Positions 18,514 through 26,562 of a stretch of DNA of 32,180 nucleotides are shown piece by piece; within the stretch, counting starts at the first letter, position 1, and each line of letters starts with the position of its first letter. The position numbers and the translations under genes were made by a program. The notes beneath the pieces are model-generated. The model searched no databases. It saw only the letters and a program-made list of their open reading frames with translations, and was not told the DNA's origin. The DNA comes from a virus: IMG/VR virus record IMGVR_UViG_3300025543_000120, positions 1 through 32,180 of that record; one strand, 5' to 3'.

Positions 18514-18521
18514 CAAATATA
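18514..18521 (-). promoter_or_regulatory. -7 box (TATATTTG) for the packaging operon
   Basis: The minus strand reads a T-run, then AACTATATTTGTTATAA, 21 nt before the ATG at 18492. The stretch TTTTTTTAACTATATTTGT is identical to that at 9223, directly after a terminator in both places. Confidence 0.65.
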
Positions 18522-18524
18522 GTT

Positions 18525-18557
18525 AAAAAAAAATACCCCTGAATTAACAGAGGTATT
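18525..18557 (-). terminator. Terminator before the packaging operon
   Basis: On the minus strand AATACCTCT, an 8-nt loop and AGGGGTATT form a 9-bp stem (one U-G pair), followed by a T-run. It ends transcription from the 18656-19579 gene. Its 5' arm can also pair with upstream repeats (see 18581-18638). Confidence 0.75.
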
Positions 18558-18580
18558 CTATACGAAGGGGAGATAAAAAC

Positions 18581-18638
18581 TAAGGTCTCTACGAAAGAAT
18601 ACCTTACACTAAGGTCTCTACGAAAGAATACCTTACAC
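18581..18638 (-). repeat. Two perfect 29-bp tandem repeats, each a hairpin
   Basis: Copies at 18581-18609 and 18610-18638 are identical. Each holds an inverted repeat (TAAGGT/ACCTTA, with TCT/AGA inside). CTCCCC at 18643-18648 and GGGGAG at 18567-18572 could close an outer stem around both. A degraded third copy may lie at about 18552-18566. Confidence 0.85.
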
Positions 18639-18655
18639 TTAAACTCCCCAATATT

Positions 18656-19579
18656 TTAATTTTGCGTAATTACTCTTGAAATAGATGCATTATCACCTAT
18701 CGCTATTTGATACTTAACTATATTATTTGTTCCTGGTGTTCCTTCAGTATCTGTTTGATATACTAAATTCACAGAATCTGACATACCTCCAATTATATAA
18801 GGCTTTTGATGATTTGTATTAGTCCATGATGGATTAACAACACCTATAGCAAACCTCATTAATACCTTGTAAGAAACTCTAACACCTCTTATATTAGAAG
18901 GTGTTAATGAGTTATTATGTATATTAAAAGCTCTAGCTAATGCTAGTGAAGAACCATTAGCACACCTAAGAGATAAGTCACTTGTTGTTACAGGAAAATT
19001 AGTTAATTCTGTTAATGGGTTATTATTGTCTACTAAAAACTGTAATTTATTAAAAGGAACTTCAACATAAGCGGTACTTCTTACTTTAGAAAAATCAGTA
19101 ATTAAATCTTGTGTTCCTGCAAATTTTAAGTCAGAATTAAAATCCCATTCTGTGTCTATTCCCCTGCTATATGTTTGATTACCTGCACCCCAATTAGTTC
19201 CAGGAAAATCTAATTCCATTCTTTCGCCTCTTTGATGACTAGGATGGACAAACGTTTTTCTTTTTAATTTATTGCCATTTATATCACTATAGTATTTATT
19301 TTTAGAAAACCTAAACATAAACAAACGAGGACTTTGATTCATCCACGTTTCATTTGACATATTAGGAACAGAAATACACAACTTTGTTTTAGTTTCTGCA
19401 GTAGAAACAGTACTTTTTAAAGCATACATTTCAGGAGTTGGTATCACTCCTGTGTAAGCTTTTAGTGAGTCAACTGTAATATTTTTAGTTGCATTTTCAG
19501 GAGTAGAATTAGCCTGAGTAATAACTATCTTATCGCTTCCCTGCGGAGTTACTGTAGGGTATGTATTTATTTTTGGCAT
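18656..19579 (-). CDS. Probable virion fibre/spike protein (307 aa)
   Basis: The start is set at the ATG at 19579 (MPKINTYPTVTPQGSDKIVI). A longer frame opens with TTG at 19618, but that TTG lies within the TATCTTTG -7 box, and the ATG has an A-rich leader (AAAAAAATATTT). The N-terminal about 50 residues (GSDKIVITQANS, then TKNITVDSLKAYTG) follow the pattern of the virion-anchor region of fibre proteins in marine phages, where a GSD-type strand is followed by TKNxTVxxL. The remainder is strand-rich with no membrane segment, with motifs such as FPGTNWGAGNQTYSRG and RGVRVSYKVLMRF. It likely sits on the virion surface. It has its own promoter and is terminated at 18525-18557. Confidence 0.6.
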   Translation of the reverse strand: MPKINTYPTVTPQGSDKIVITQANSTPENATKNITVDSLKAYTGVIPTPEMYALKSTVSTAETKTKLCISVPNMSNETWMNQSPRLFMFRFSKNKYYSDINGNKLKRKTFVHPSHQRGERMELDFPGTNWGAGNQTYSRGIDTEWDFNSDLKFAGTQDLITDFSKVRSTAYVEVPFNKLQFLVDNNNPLTELTNFPVTTSDLSLRCANGSSLALARAFNIHNNSLTPSNIRGVRVSYKVLMRFAIGVVNPSWTNTNHQKPYIIGGMSDSVNLVYQTDTEGTPGTNNIVKYQIAIGDNASISRVITQN

Positions 19580-19615
19580 AAATATTTTTTTAAAGAAATA
19601 AGTTAAACATTTAAA

Positions 19616-19623
19616 CAAAGATA
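19616..19623 (-). promoter_or_regulatory. -7 box (TATCTTTG) for the fibre-like gene
   Basis: The minus strand reads AATAGTATCTTTGTTTAAATG between the holin stop and the ATG at 19579. It shares TAGTATCTTTG with 396-403 and 27766-27773. Confidence 0.6.
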
Positions 19624-20031
19624 CTATTTTTTATTTTTAAAAATTGGAGCTAGTTTATCTACGATTTTTTCTCCACTTCTACCTATAACGTAACCTCCAA
19701 TACCTATTTCTAGTAATTCCCAAAACTCTGGTTCTAGAACAGGTGTTATTAAGCTAGTTGATAGTTGTGATATAAATTTTGTATATATAATTATAAAACC
19801 AAATGACAACATAAGAATAGGTCTCCAACTTCTTTGTAACCAATTCCCTTTTGCTTCTGCTAGTATTATTTCAGTTTGCATTTTTTGCAACTCAAGCTCT
19901 TTTTCTTTAAGAACTTTAAATATTTCATTCTTAGCTCTTATCCTTTCCTCATCGCTAGTAAACAACTCGTCAACAACATCTCCGATTTGTTTAAATACTT
20001 TTGTACCAAAAAACTCTAATATTTTTTTCAT
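19624..20031 (-). CDS. Holin of the 3-TM phage holin family (135 aa)
   Basis: Makes holes in the inner membrane to time lysis. The N-terminal half is a charged helix (DVVDELFTSDEERIRAKNE, then KELELQKMQTEIILAEAKGN). After it come WLQRSWRPILMLSFGFIIIY (about 64-83), a hydrophobic segment to about 88, and FWELLEIGIGGYVIGRSGEK (about 103-122). The phrases NWLQRSWRP and GGYVIGRSGEK are the marks of the Bacteroidetes phage 3-TM holin family. It ends in a basic tail (APIFKNKK). It stands 1 nt after the DUF5675 gene, forming a lysis cassette with it. Confidence 0.85.
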   Translation of the reverse strand: MKKILEFFGTKVFKQIGDVVDELFTSDEERIRAKNEIFKVLKEKELELQKMQTEIILAEAKGNWLQRSWRPILMLSFGFIIIYTKFISQLSTSLITPVLEPEFWELLEIGIGGYVIGRSGEKIVDKLAPIFKNKK

Positions 20032-20032
20032 T

Positions 20033-20467
20033 TTAAAGGTAAGAATTAAATATAGTTATTGTTGTTCCCTTATCTTCCATATCTTCTAATGATTCATTAA
20101 ACCTTTTAAGAGCATCTCCGCTACCTAGTGTGTCATAATATCCATCATTATTTAATTCACCAAGATATGTGCCTGGTGCAATGCATCCGTTAATCTGGTC
20201 CCACATATTTGCTACATGAATCTTACATTCTGACCTATTAGGAACATCTTTTAATTCCCATACCATTCCAAACTTAGGAGAAAGCTCATACACTAATGGA
20301 TAAGTTCCTGTTGGTACGTTAGACACATTCCTTTCGTTATTTCTATCACCCCTTTCAATACAAGGACTAATATAGATAGGTTGACGTAATTCATCTAAAA
20401 CAATTAAAGAACCTGTAGATTGATTCTCATCCATCCATACTCTTTGTAAAATAACTTTTTTATTCAT
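20033..20467 (-). CDS. DUF5675 family protein, YkuD-like; lysis-associated (144 aa)
   Basis: The sequence follows the DUF5675 layout: an opening strand LQRVWMDENQSTGSLIVLD, then ISPCIERGDRNN, then VPTGTYPLVYELSPKFGMVW, then KIHVANMWDQINGCIAPG (82-99). The H84 and G94-C95 arrangement recalls the His and Cys of L,D-transpeptidase (YkuD) active sites (HxxxxxxxxGC), which is inference. The gene lies between a 78-aa gene (4-nt ATGA overlap) and the holin, so it may act on peptidoglycan at lysis or on a virion-linked wall step. No other endolysin candidate is seen in the window. Confidence 0.7.
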   Translation of the reverse strand: MNKKVILQRVWMDENQSTGSLIVLDELRQPIYISPCIERGDRNNERNVSNVPTGTYPLVYELSPKFGMVWELKDVPNRSECKIHVANMWDQINGCIAPGTYLGELNNDGYYDTLGSGDALKRFNESLEDMEDKGTTITIFNSYL

Positions 20468-20700
20468 ACTAATAACTCAATTACTTGTTGTGATTTTTCA
20501 AAGTTTAAATCTACATAAATAAAAGTATCTGATATTGCGATTCTTTGAAAACCAATTTCTTGAAGCAAGTATATTAAATGATATCTATCAAAAGGGTCTG
20601 TACAAGATATATTTGCAGATAATTCTTTAATATTTATAACAATAGGTTTGCTAAACTTTTCTCTAACTTCATTAAGCATTTCAATAAAAGTTTCATCCAT
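20464..20700 (-). CDS. Small acidic protein in the lysis cassette (78 aa)
   Basis: No family is recognised. The product is MDETFIEMLNEVREKFSKPI, then VINIKELSANISC, a Tyr/Leu helix (FDRYHLIYLLQEIGFQRIA), and a strand end (FIYVDLNFEKSQQVIELLV). It looks like an alpha/beta soluble fold with no membrane segment. ATGA overlap with the DUF5675 gene suggests coupled translation. The structured T-run element at 20712-20778 sits just upstream of its ATG. Confidence 0.55.
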   Translation of the reverse strand: MDETFIEMLNEVREKFSKPIVINIKELSANISCTDPFDRYHLIYLLQEIGFQRIAISDTFIYVDLNFEKSQQVIELLV

Positions 20701-20711
20701 TATTTTATTAT

Positions 20712-20778
20712 AAAAAAAACAAGCGGAAGTTCAATTGAACTAAATGACTAATTTCAGTTTTATTAAGTTAACCGCTTG
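20712..20778 (-). terminator. Branched terminator-like element between holin-like genes
   Basis: On the minus strand CAAGCGG (after the 59-aa gene) pairs with CCGCTTG, followed by eight T. The enclosed loop contains the perfect inverted repeat AGTTCAATTGAACT. The T-run ends 11 nt before the ATG at 20700, so it would reduce expression of the downstream lysis genes. Confidence 0.65.
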
Positions 20779-20780
20779 AT

Positions 20781-20960
20781 TTACTTTTCTTTATTTTTAT
20801 TTTCTAAATAGTTAATATGAATTCTTTGTGAAGTATATATTATAGAGCCAATTAGTAATACTATCTTAAGCAATGCTTCGATTCCACTAAATGATGCTAC
20901 TAAAGCTACAGAGTTTAATAAATAAATTTTTATATCGGATATGGTCATTTTATTAAACAT
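20781..20960 (-). CDS. Small membrane protein, holin-like (59 aa)
   Basis: The product is MFNKMTISDIKIYLLNSVAL, then VASFSGIEALLKIVLLIGSI, then IYTSQRIHINYLENKNKEK. It contains two hydrophobic stretches (about 13-24 and 29-42) and a charged, mostly basic C-terminus, the layout of a small phage holin or holin partner. The phrase IEALLKIVLLIGSIIYT is one I have seen in small membrane proteins next to Bacteroidetes phage lysis genes. It has a TAACTTTG -7 box upstream (21049-21056), and a terminator-like element follows its stop. Confidence 0.6.
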   Translation of the reverse strand: MFNKMTISDIKIYLLNSVALVASFSGIEALLKIVLLIGSIIYTSQRIHINYLENKNKEK

Positions 20961-21045
20961 CTTTTTTAATGTATTCGTACTTTATTTTAACATCAATCAA
21001 CAAATAGTTATTTTCAAAAAAATAATATGTAACAGTTGATTTCAT
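20953..21045 (-). CDS. Possible 30-aa leader peptide
   Basis: ATG at 21045, 30 codons (MKSTVTYYFFENNYLLIDVK, then a basic end), overlapping the start of the 59-aa membrane protein by 8 nt. It begins only about 4 nt after the -7 box at 21049-21056, so its message would be almost leaderless. It may be non-coding 5' leader. Confidence 0.25.
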   Translation of the reverse strand: MKSTVTYYFFENNYLLIDVKIKYEYIKKDV

Positions 21046-21048
21046 AAA

Positions 21049-21056
21049 CAAAGTTA
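21049..21056 (-). promoter_or_regulatory. -7 box (TAACTTTG) for the lysis genes
   Basis: The minus strand reads TATTAACTTTGTTTATG between the 80-aa gene and the small membrane protein. It matches TAnnTTTG and resembles the site at 29333-29340. No -33 element is visible. Confidence 0.5.
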
Positions 21057-21077
21057 ATAAAATTATTTTTTATCTAA

Positions 21078-21320
21078 TTACGGGTTTCCCGTAATCTCAT
21101 CATCAGGAAAAGGATTTATTCCGTTAGCTATTAAAACCTCTCCCCATTCAATCTCATTATCATAATAATCTATTTCTGTCCAATGAGTTTCCATACATTG
21201 CTCAGGAGTTATAAGACCATAAGCCATTATGTTTTCCCTCGTATTATCCCAACATATAAACCAAATATCATTTGTTGGATAACATATTTTTGTATTTTGT
21301 AAAGATTTTAATTCTGACAT
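21078..21320 (-). CDS. Small acidic protein after the adhesin (80 aa)
   Basis: Acidic and Trp-rich (TNDIWFICWDNTRENIMAYG, then MAYGLITPEQCMETHWTEID), ending EWGEVLIANGINPFPDDEI. Similar short acidic proteins follow tail-fibre genes in other phages and some act as fibre assembly chaperones. That role is inferred from place only. It lies 14 nt after the 72-aa gene. Confidence 0.55.
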   Translation of the reverse strand: MSELKSLQNTKICYPTNDIWFICWDNTRENIMAYGLITPEQCMETHWTEIDYYDNEIEWGEVLIANGINPFPDDEITGNP

Positions 21321-21334
21321 TTTATTATTCTTAT

Positions 21335-21553
21335 TTAGATTTTATATTTTTCTTCTAGTACTACCCATTTTCTATATTTAGCCAATCTTTTAGCTTCTTT
21401 TACCAACTCAAAAGGTTTTCTCCTATGATGAATTGGTATTACATTCATTTCGTATAACGCTAACTCTGTAATAACTTCTCTTTCTTTTTCGTTTAAAACA
21501 TAGCCACAATAAAGATTTAAAAATCTCATATTGTTTATAATTGGTTTTGACAT
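21335..21553 (-). CDS. Small basic protein after the adhesin (72 aa)
   Basis: No family is recognised. Visible are MRFLNLYCGYVLNEKEREVI, TELALYEMNVIPIHHRRKPF and ELVKEAKRLAKYRKWVVLEE, i.e. one acidic and one basic amphipathic helix. It begins 6 nt after the adhesin stop in the same operon. A frame at 21423-21638 across this gene is not supported. Its function is unknown. Confidence 0.5.
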   Translation of the reverse strand: MSKPIINNMRFLNLYCGYVLNEKEREVITELALYEMNVIPIHHRRKPFELVKEAKRLAKYRKWVVLEEKYKI

Positions 21554-21559
21554 TTTGAT

Positions 21560-24500
21560 TTATGGATTTATATCTATTCCGTTTAATTCTGCCGTTGCTA
21601 TTTCTGTGATTTCTGTTTGAGTTAATTCTTTGTTCCAAAACCTAACACAATCTATATTTCCATCAACACTATTTGCAACACCATCAAAATATTTACCAAT
21701 ATAAACAGGGCTTGTGCCATTTTCCATTGCCGTATAATTTCCTCCAGTTGTAGTACCTACCTCAATACCATCAAAATATAATTTAACACCACTTAAGCTA
21801 CTACTAGCATCATAAGTTGCAATAACAGAATACCAAACACCTATGGAGGGTGTTATAACATACCTTCTAAATAAAGAACCACCAGAACTATCATCAAATA
21901 ATCTAAAATCAAAATTACCACTATCATAAGCTATTTGATATTCCCTTATGCCATTTCTTTTTTCTATAATTTGTGGTGCTCCTAATGAATCAAACCTTAT
22001 TAATAAACTAATACTAAATGGAATATCACTTGTTCCATTTCCAAAACTTAATTCGTTAGTGTCTGCAATTTGAACATCACTTGTAGTACCATTAAATACT
22101 CCAGTTTTTCCTACAAGTCCACTTGCATAAGTTAAATCAGTTGCAGTTCCATTATTAGTTCCTACTGTATCTAAAGCATTATCCTCAAATTTATATTCTG
22201 AAATAATATTTTGTAAAGGTATTTGTAGTGGTAATATACTATTTCCTGCGTTTTCTGTGTTATAAATATCTGTTACCTCTGATTGTGTTAATTCTCTGTT
22301 TTTCCAAATATGAAACTCATCAAGTTTACCATCAAACTCACCTTCGGTAGGTATCCAACCTTGTGAACCTATATTTAAGGATGAAGGTGTATCTACCATA
22401 TATAAATAAGATCCTTCATTATTACTTGTTGTCGGTATAGATACGCTATTTATATATGGTTTTATACCACTAAAAACAGAACTACCATCATAAGTTATAG
22501 CTATATGATTCCAATCACCAACAACAGGTAGAAATGAAAATTTTGCAGATATGCTAACATTTTGAAGAGATTGACTATATAAATTCATATATAACTCACC
22601 ATTAACATAGCTAAAAATATATTCAATACCTTCATAAGTTGTTTTAGAAAAAGGCACTACAAGGGCATTTAAACCAGGTACAGTATCAAAGTTTGCCCAA
22701 AAGGAAAAACTAAAAGGTAAATCATTTGCGTTATTTGTAAAACTAAAATCACTACTATCTGCTGCAACTGTATAATCATCTGAACCATCTAATTCAGCAC
22801 AATCAGAAACTTTACCGCCTGTTACACCTGCAGTCGCATTTCCATTTGCAGTTAAAGGATTGTTTCCCGTATAATCTGAAAAATCAGTATCAAAAGAATA
22901 TGATGCTACTAGATTAGTTGTATATGGAACAGGTACTGCTCCACCATCAGTTATTGTCCAACCAGAGTTTATTAAAGAAGTCCTTGCTGCTTCTGCTGCT
23001 CCTCCTGAAGTATATTGTGAATTACCAAAATTAACAGTTCCACTAAAAGTCATTGCACCTTGAGCATCCCAACCTATTAGCAAAGCATCGTAATTGGGAG
23101 TTGATAACGTTATACCAACACCGAAACTTACTAAAGAAGTTACTTGCGTAACAGTCCACCCACTAATATCTTGGTCAAAATTAGTAGCCCCCAAGAACAT
23201 ACTGTTCATACTACTAAATTGGCTAGTATTCCAACCTGTTATATCTTGATTAAAATTAGTAGCAAACCTAAACATGCTAGCTGCTGTAACAGGCGTTGTA
23301 GTATTTAAAGTCCAACTGCTTAATGGTTGATTAAAGGCTGTACATGACCTAAACATATCTGTCATAAATGTAACGTTTGATAAATCCCAATTAGCAACAC
23401 TACTATTGAATACTCCACAGAAGAAGAACATAGCTGTTAAATTAGTTGCACTTGACATATCCCAAGCACTCATGTCTTGATTAAATACGTCACAGTTGTA
23501 AAAGCATCTATAAAAATTAGAAACTCTTGAAACATCCCAGTTACTGAAAGATTGGTTCATTGCTCTGTTGTCAGAAAACGTTGTGTATAAATCATCAACT
23601 AAAGATGTTGTTACCCAACCATTTAAATCTTGATTAAGAACTATACAAAGACTAAACGTAGCATAGAATGATCTAACATTTGAAACATCCCAATTATCCA
23701 TTGGTTGATTATAAGCATAATTATTATAAAATGCATGTTTCATACTGTTAATATTACTAACGTCCCACTCGTTTAAGTTTGTGTTAAAAGATGTGCAATC
23801 CCTAAATATTGCTTGCATACTTAAACAGACTGATAAGTCAGGTGTATCGGTAGCTGATAAGACATCTAAGTTTGTACATCCATAAAATGCATTTAACATA
23901 CTTGTCCAAGCAGTATCCCCCCAACTTTTTATATCTAATAATTTTAATTTATCCCCGACATTGGCAAAAACAATTTTACCACTAGCAGCAGTTACGCTAA
24001 CATCATAGGTTCCTGCAGTTGCGTAAGTATGTGTTTGTGCATTTACAACACTAGTATCTGTGTTCCCATCTCCCCAATCTACATCATAAGTTCCAGTCCA
24101 AGGTATTGTGAATTGATCAGAATTACTAGTACCTACATTATCAGTTTTAACACTTATAGTAAATGGAACAGGTACTGCTCCACCATCTATAATTCCACCC
24201 CATTTAGCTATAAGACTTGTTCTTGCTGCCTCTGCTGCTCCTCCTGGTGTGTATTGTGAATTACCAAAATCTACTGTGCCACTATAACTCATTGCTCCTT
24301 GTGCATCCCAAGCTATTAGCAAAGCATCGTAATTAGGAGTTGATAATGTGACATCTGTCATAAACTGTTGTAAGTTTGTTACTTGGGATATTTGCCAACT
24401 GCTTAAATCCTGGTCAAAAGACGTACAACCTTGAAACATAATAAACATATTAGTAACACCACTAACATTCCAATTTCCTATATCACTATTAAAAATTGTA

Positions 24501-26290
24501 CAACTTTGGAACATACGCTCCATATTTGTAGCACTACTCACATCCCAACTACTTAAATCATTATTCCACGATGATTTATTATATAAAAACCACTTAAAAT
24601 TTGTTACACTACTTACATCCCAACTACTTATATCTCCATTAAAAAGAGGTACATTACTAAACATATAACTCATATCTGTTACATTGCTAGTATTCCAACT
24701 ACTCATATCACCATTAAAATTTGATGCCTCTCTAAACATTGCACCCATAGATGTTATATTACTCACATCCCAATTATTTAAATTAGGAATAGAGACTAAT
24801 GATGAGCAAAATCCAAACATTCCTTGTAAATTCGTAAAAGGACCAACTGGAACATCTGTTGCTGAAACTGTAGTAAGTAAATTATTATAAGCAAATGCAG
24901 ATTGAATAGAGGTTGTACCACCAAAATTTGTATTACCCCATTGTTTAACTTCTATTAACTTTGATTTATCAGGTGACTGTTGTAAAAATAGTGCTGGGAA
25001 AATTCCACTAATTCTTATATCATAGCTTCCTGCACCACTTGGAAAAGTTAATGTAACATCATTGTCAGTTGTTAGACCTGTTAATGTTTGACCATCATAT
25101 TCAATATCATAATTATACCCAATGCCATTTTTAACTTGTAGCGTAAATTGGTCATCATTACTTGCTCCTACATTATCAGTTTTTACTCTAAGAATAAGTG
25201 GAACAGATACTGGTCCACCATCATTAATTCCACCCCATTTTGCTATAAGACTTGTTCTTGCTGCTTCTGCTGCTCCTCCTGATGTGTATTGAGAGCTACC
25301 AAAATCTACTGTTCCTGAGTAAGACATTGCACCTTGTGCATCCCATCCTATTAGCAAAGCATCGTAATTAGAAGTTGATAATCTGACATCTGGCATAAAA
25401 TCAATAAAATTGGCTACTTGAGTAATACCCCAAAGAGATAAATTTTGGTTAAATGCTATATTTTTATAAAACATTTGACGCATATTAGTTACATTACTAA
25501 CATCCCAAGCACTAATGTCTCTATTAAATATAGTATTAATTCCAAAAGTGTTACCTGAAAACATTTGATTCATATCAGTTACACTACTCACATCCCAAGC
25601 ACTAATGTCTCCATCAAATGCTGCAGCATCAGAAAACATACTATTCATATCCTCAACACTACTAACATCCCAAGAATTTAATGACTGATTAAATAATGGT
25701 GCAGCAGCAAACATATTATTCATATCAGTTACACTACTGACAGTCCAAGAATCTAAAGGCTGATTAAACACAGTAGCCTCCGCAAACATATATTCCGTAA
25801 TCTCAACGCTACTGACATCCCAAGAATTTATATTTTGGTTAAATGCTTGAGTATCTTCAAACATACTTGCCATATCAGTTACACTACTAACATCCCAAGA
25901 ACTTATATCTTGATTAAATGCGGTAGCACTCGAAAACATACCTGCCATATTAGTTGCACTAATAGTATTCCAAGTACTTATATTTTGATTAAATGAATTT
26001 GCAGAAGCAAACATATAATCCATATCAGTTACACTACTAACATCCCAAGCACTAATGTCTCCGTTAAAAAATTCTGCTGAGTCAAATGCATCCGACATAA
26101 TAGTAACCTGACTAACATCCCAATCAGGCATCATTCCATAAGGAACTACATCAAATAGTCCTGTAACAGGTTCTTCTGCTAAGGCATCATTTACCGCCTG
26201 CTGAAAAGTTGCGTCTGTTAATGGAACTTTTCCACCACCACCACCTTTAGCACCTGAAGAATAAATTGCGTTTGCTATTGCTATATACAT
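21560..26290 (-). CDS. Giant adhesin: three BspA/DUF285 blocks plus two LamG-like domains (1576 aa)
   Basis: Likely a receptor-binding or surface-decoration protein of the virion. After a phage-type start (MYIAIANAI) and a Gly linker come three blocks of DUF285 repeats. Each repeat is about 24-30 residues, of the form WDVSSVTDM, MF, FNQDISSW. Block 1 is about 56-300, block 2 about 480-645 and block 3 about 800-1060. Each block ends in a cap with NYDALLIGWDAQGAM, then SGGAAEAARTSLI. A PKD-like strand set (WGDG ... HTYATAGTYDV, about 738-765) precedes block 3. Two concanavalin/LamG-like domains follow (about 1127-1345 and 1362-1570). DUF285 (BspA-type) repeats are common on Bacteroidetes and Mycoplasma surface proteins. 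The C-terminal LamG modules could bind glycans. Confidence 0.85.
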   Translation of the reverse strand: MYIAIANAIYSSGAKGGGGGKVPLTDATFQQAVNDALAEEPVTGLFDVVPYGMMPDWDVSQVTIMSDAFDSAEFFNGDISAWDVSSVTDMDYMFASANSFNQNISTWNTISATNMAGMFSSATAFNQDISSWDVSSVTDMASMFEDTQAFNQNINSWDVSSVEITEYMFAEATVFNQPLDSWTVSSVTDMNNMFAAAPLFNQSLNSWDVSSVEDMNSMFSDAAAFDGDISAWDVSSVTDMNQMFSGNTFGINTIFNRDISAWDVSNVTNMRQMFYKNIAFNQNLSLWGITQVANFIDFMPDVRLSTSNYDALLIGWDAQGAMSYSGTVDFGSSQYTSGGAAEAARTSLIAKWGGINDGGPVSVPLILRVKTDNVGASNDDQFTLQVKNGIGYNYDIEYDGQTLTGLTTDNDVTLTFPSGAGSYDIRISGIFPALFLQQSPDKSKLIEVKQWGNTNFGGTTSIQSAFAYNNLLTTVSATDVPVGPFTNLQGMFGFCSSLVSIPNLNNWDVSNITSMGAMFREASNFNGDMSSWNTSNVTDMSYMFSNVPLFNGDISSWDVSSVTNFKWFLYNKSSWNNDLSSWDVSSATNMERMFQSCTIFNSDIGNWNVSGVTNMFIMFQGCTSFDQDLSSWQISQVTNLQQFMTDVTLSTPNYDALLIAWDAQGAMSYSGTVDFGNSQYTPGGAAEAARTSLIAKWGGIIDGGAVPVPFTISVKTDNVGTSNSDQFTIPWTGTYDVDWGDGNTDTSVVNAQTHTYATAGTYDVSVTAASGKIVFANVGDKLKLLDIKSWGDTAWTSMLNAFYGCTNLDVLSATDTPDLSVCLSMQAIFRDCTSFNTNLNEWDVSNINSMKHAFYNNYAYNQPMDNWDVSNVRSFYATFSLCIVLNQDLNGWVTTSLVDDLYTTFSDNRAMNQSFSNWDVSRVSNFYRCFYNCDVFNQDMSAWDMSSATNLTAMFFFCGVFNSSVANWDLSNVTFMTDMFRSCTAFNQPLSSWTLNTTTPVTAASMFRFATNFNQDITGWNTSQFSSMNSMFLGATNFDQDISGWTVTQVTSLVSFGVGITLSTPNYDALLIGWDAQGAMTFSGTVNFGNSQYTSGGAAEAARTSLINSGWTITDGGAVPVPYTTNLVASYSFDTDFSDYTGNNPLTANGNATAGVTGGKVSDCAELDGSDDYTVAADSSDFSFTNNANDLPFSFSFWANFDTVPGLNALVVPFSKTTYEGIEYIFSYVNGELYMNLYSQSLQNVSISAKFSFLPVVGDWNHIAITYDGSSVFSGIKPYINSVSIPTTSNNEGSYLYMVDTPSSLNIGSQGWIPTEGEFDGKLDEFHIWKNRELTQSEVTDIYNTENAGNSILPLQIPLQNIISEYKFEDNALDTVGTNNGTATDLTYASGLVGKTGVFNGTTSDVQIADTNELSFGNGTSDIPFSISLLIRFDSLGAPQIIEKRNGIREYQIAYDSGNFDFRLFDDSSGGSLFRRYVITPSIGVWYSVIATYDASSSLSGVKLYFDGIEVGTTTGGNYTAMENGTSPVYIGKYFDGVANSVDGNIDCVRFWNKELTQTEITEIATAELNGIDINP
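22922..23107 (-). repeat. Adhesin cap repeat, copy 3
   Basis: Encodes the third cap (NYDALLIGWDAQGAM to DGGAVPVP). It is near-identical at DNA level to the copies at 24137-24346 and 25175-25381; the run around GCATCCCA and AGCAAAGCATCGTAATT is shared. Confidence 0.75.
24137..24346 (-). repeat. Adhesin cap repeat, copy 2
   Basis: Encodes the second cap and the start of the following KTDNVGTSN strand. High DNA identity to the other two caps suggests duplication or ongoing exchange. Confidence 0.75.
25175..25381 (-). repeat. Adhesin cap repeat, copy 1
   Basis: Encodes the first cap (NYDALLIGWDAQGAM to VKTDN), matching copies 2 and 3. Confidence 0.75.
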
Positions 26291-26291
26291 T

Positions 26292-26558
26292 CTACCAAAG
26301 AGCTAAAATTCCTGAAGCACTTGTATTGGTTGCAAAAACTTTTACCACATTTACAGGTAAAAATGCTCCATTTGGAAATCCTACAAATACAACATCATCA
26401 CCTCCTGCGGTTAATACTCGTAAATCACCTCCTGTGCCTACATATAAAACACATCCATTATTACCTCTTCCGTTTTCACTAGAAATACTTGGAATATTTA
26501 CAGTATCACTTGGAGTGACTAAAGACGCTCTACTTGCTTGTAATTTTTGATATGCCAT
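26292..26558 (-). CDS. Small phage structural protein (88 aa)
   Basis: The form MAYQKLQASRASLVTPSDTV, then NIPSISSENG, then LYVGTGGDLRVLTAGGDDVV, then FLPVNVVKVFATNTSASGIL is a conserved pattern I know from many marine phage structural proteins, where it precedes a fibre gene. It is a small beta fold, probably a virion base or decoration subunit. It ends 1 nt before the adhesin start, so it is translated with it. The name is by recall of the pattern only. Confidence 0.7.
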   Translation of the reverse strand: MAYQKLQASRASLVTPSDTVNIPSISSENGRGNNGCVLYVGTGGDLRVLTAGGDDVVFVGFPNGAFLPVNVVKVFATNTSASGILALW

Positions 26559-26562
26559 TTTT

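Noticed and set aside
20712-20778. tRNA-like appearance (paired ends CAAGCGG / CCGCTTG, GTTCAA inside)
   Set aside because: No anticodon stem, D-arm or proper spacing, and eight T follow directly. Better explained as a terminator-type element.
21077-21095. Perfect 8-bp hairpin ATTACGGG / CCCGTAAT over the stop of the 80-aa gene
   Set aside because: On the minus strand it is followed by an A-rich, not T-rich, stretch, so it is not a standard terminator. It may be chance within codons.
21423-21638. 71-aa minus-strand frame across the adhesin 3' end
   Set aside because: Overlaps two better genes and its low-complexity Asn/Arg/Ser content is typical of a shadow.
24029-24259. 76-aa plus-strand frame in the adhesin
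   Set aside because: Antisense of the repeat region; Cys/Ser/Tyr-rich and no start signals.
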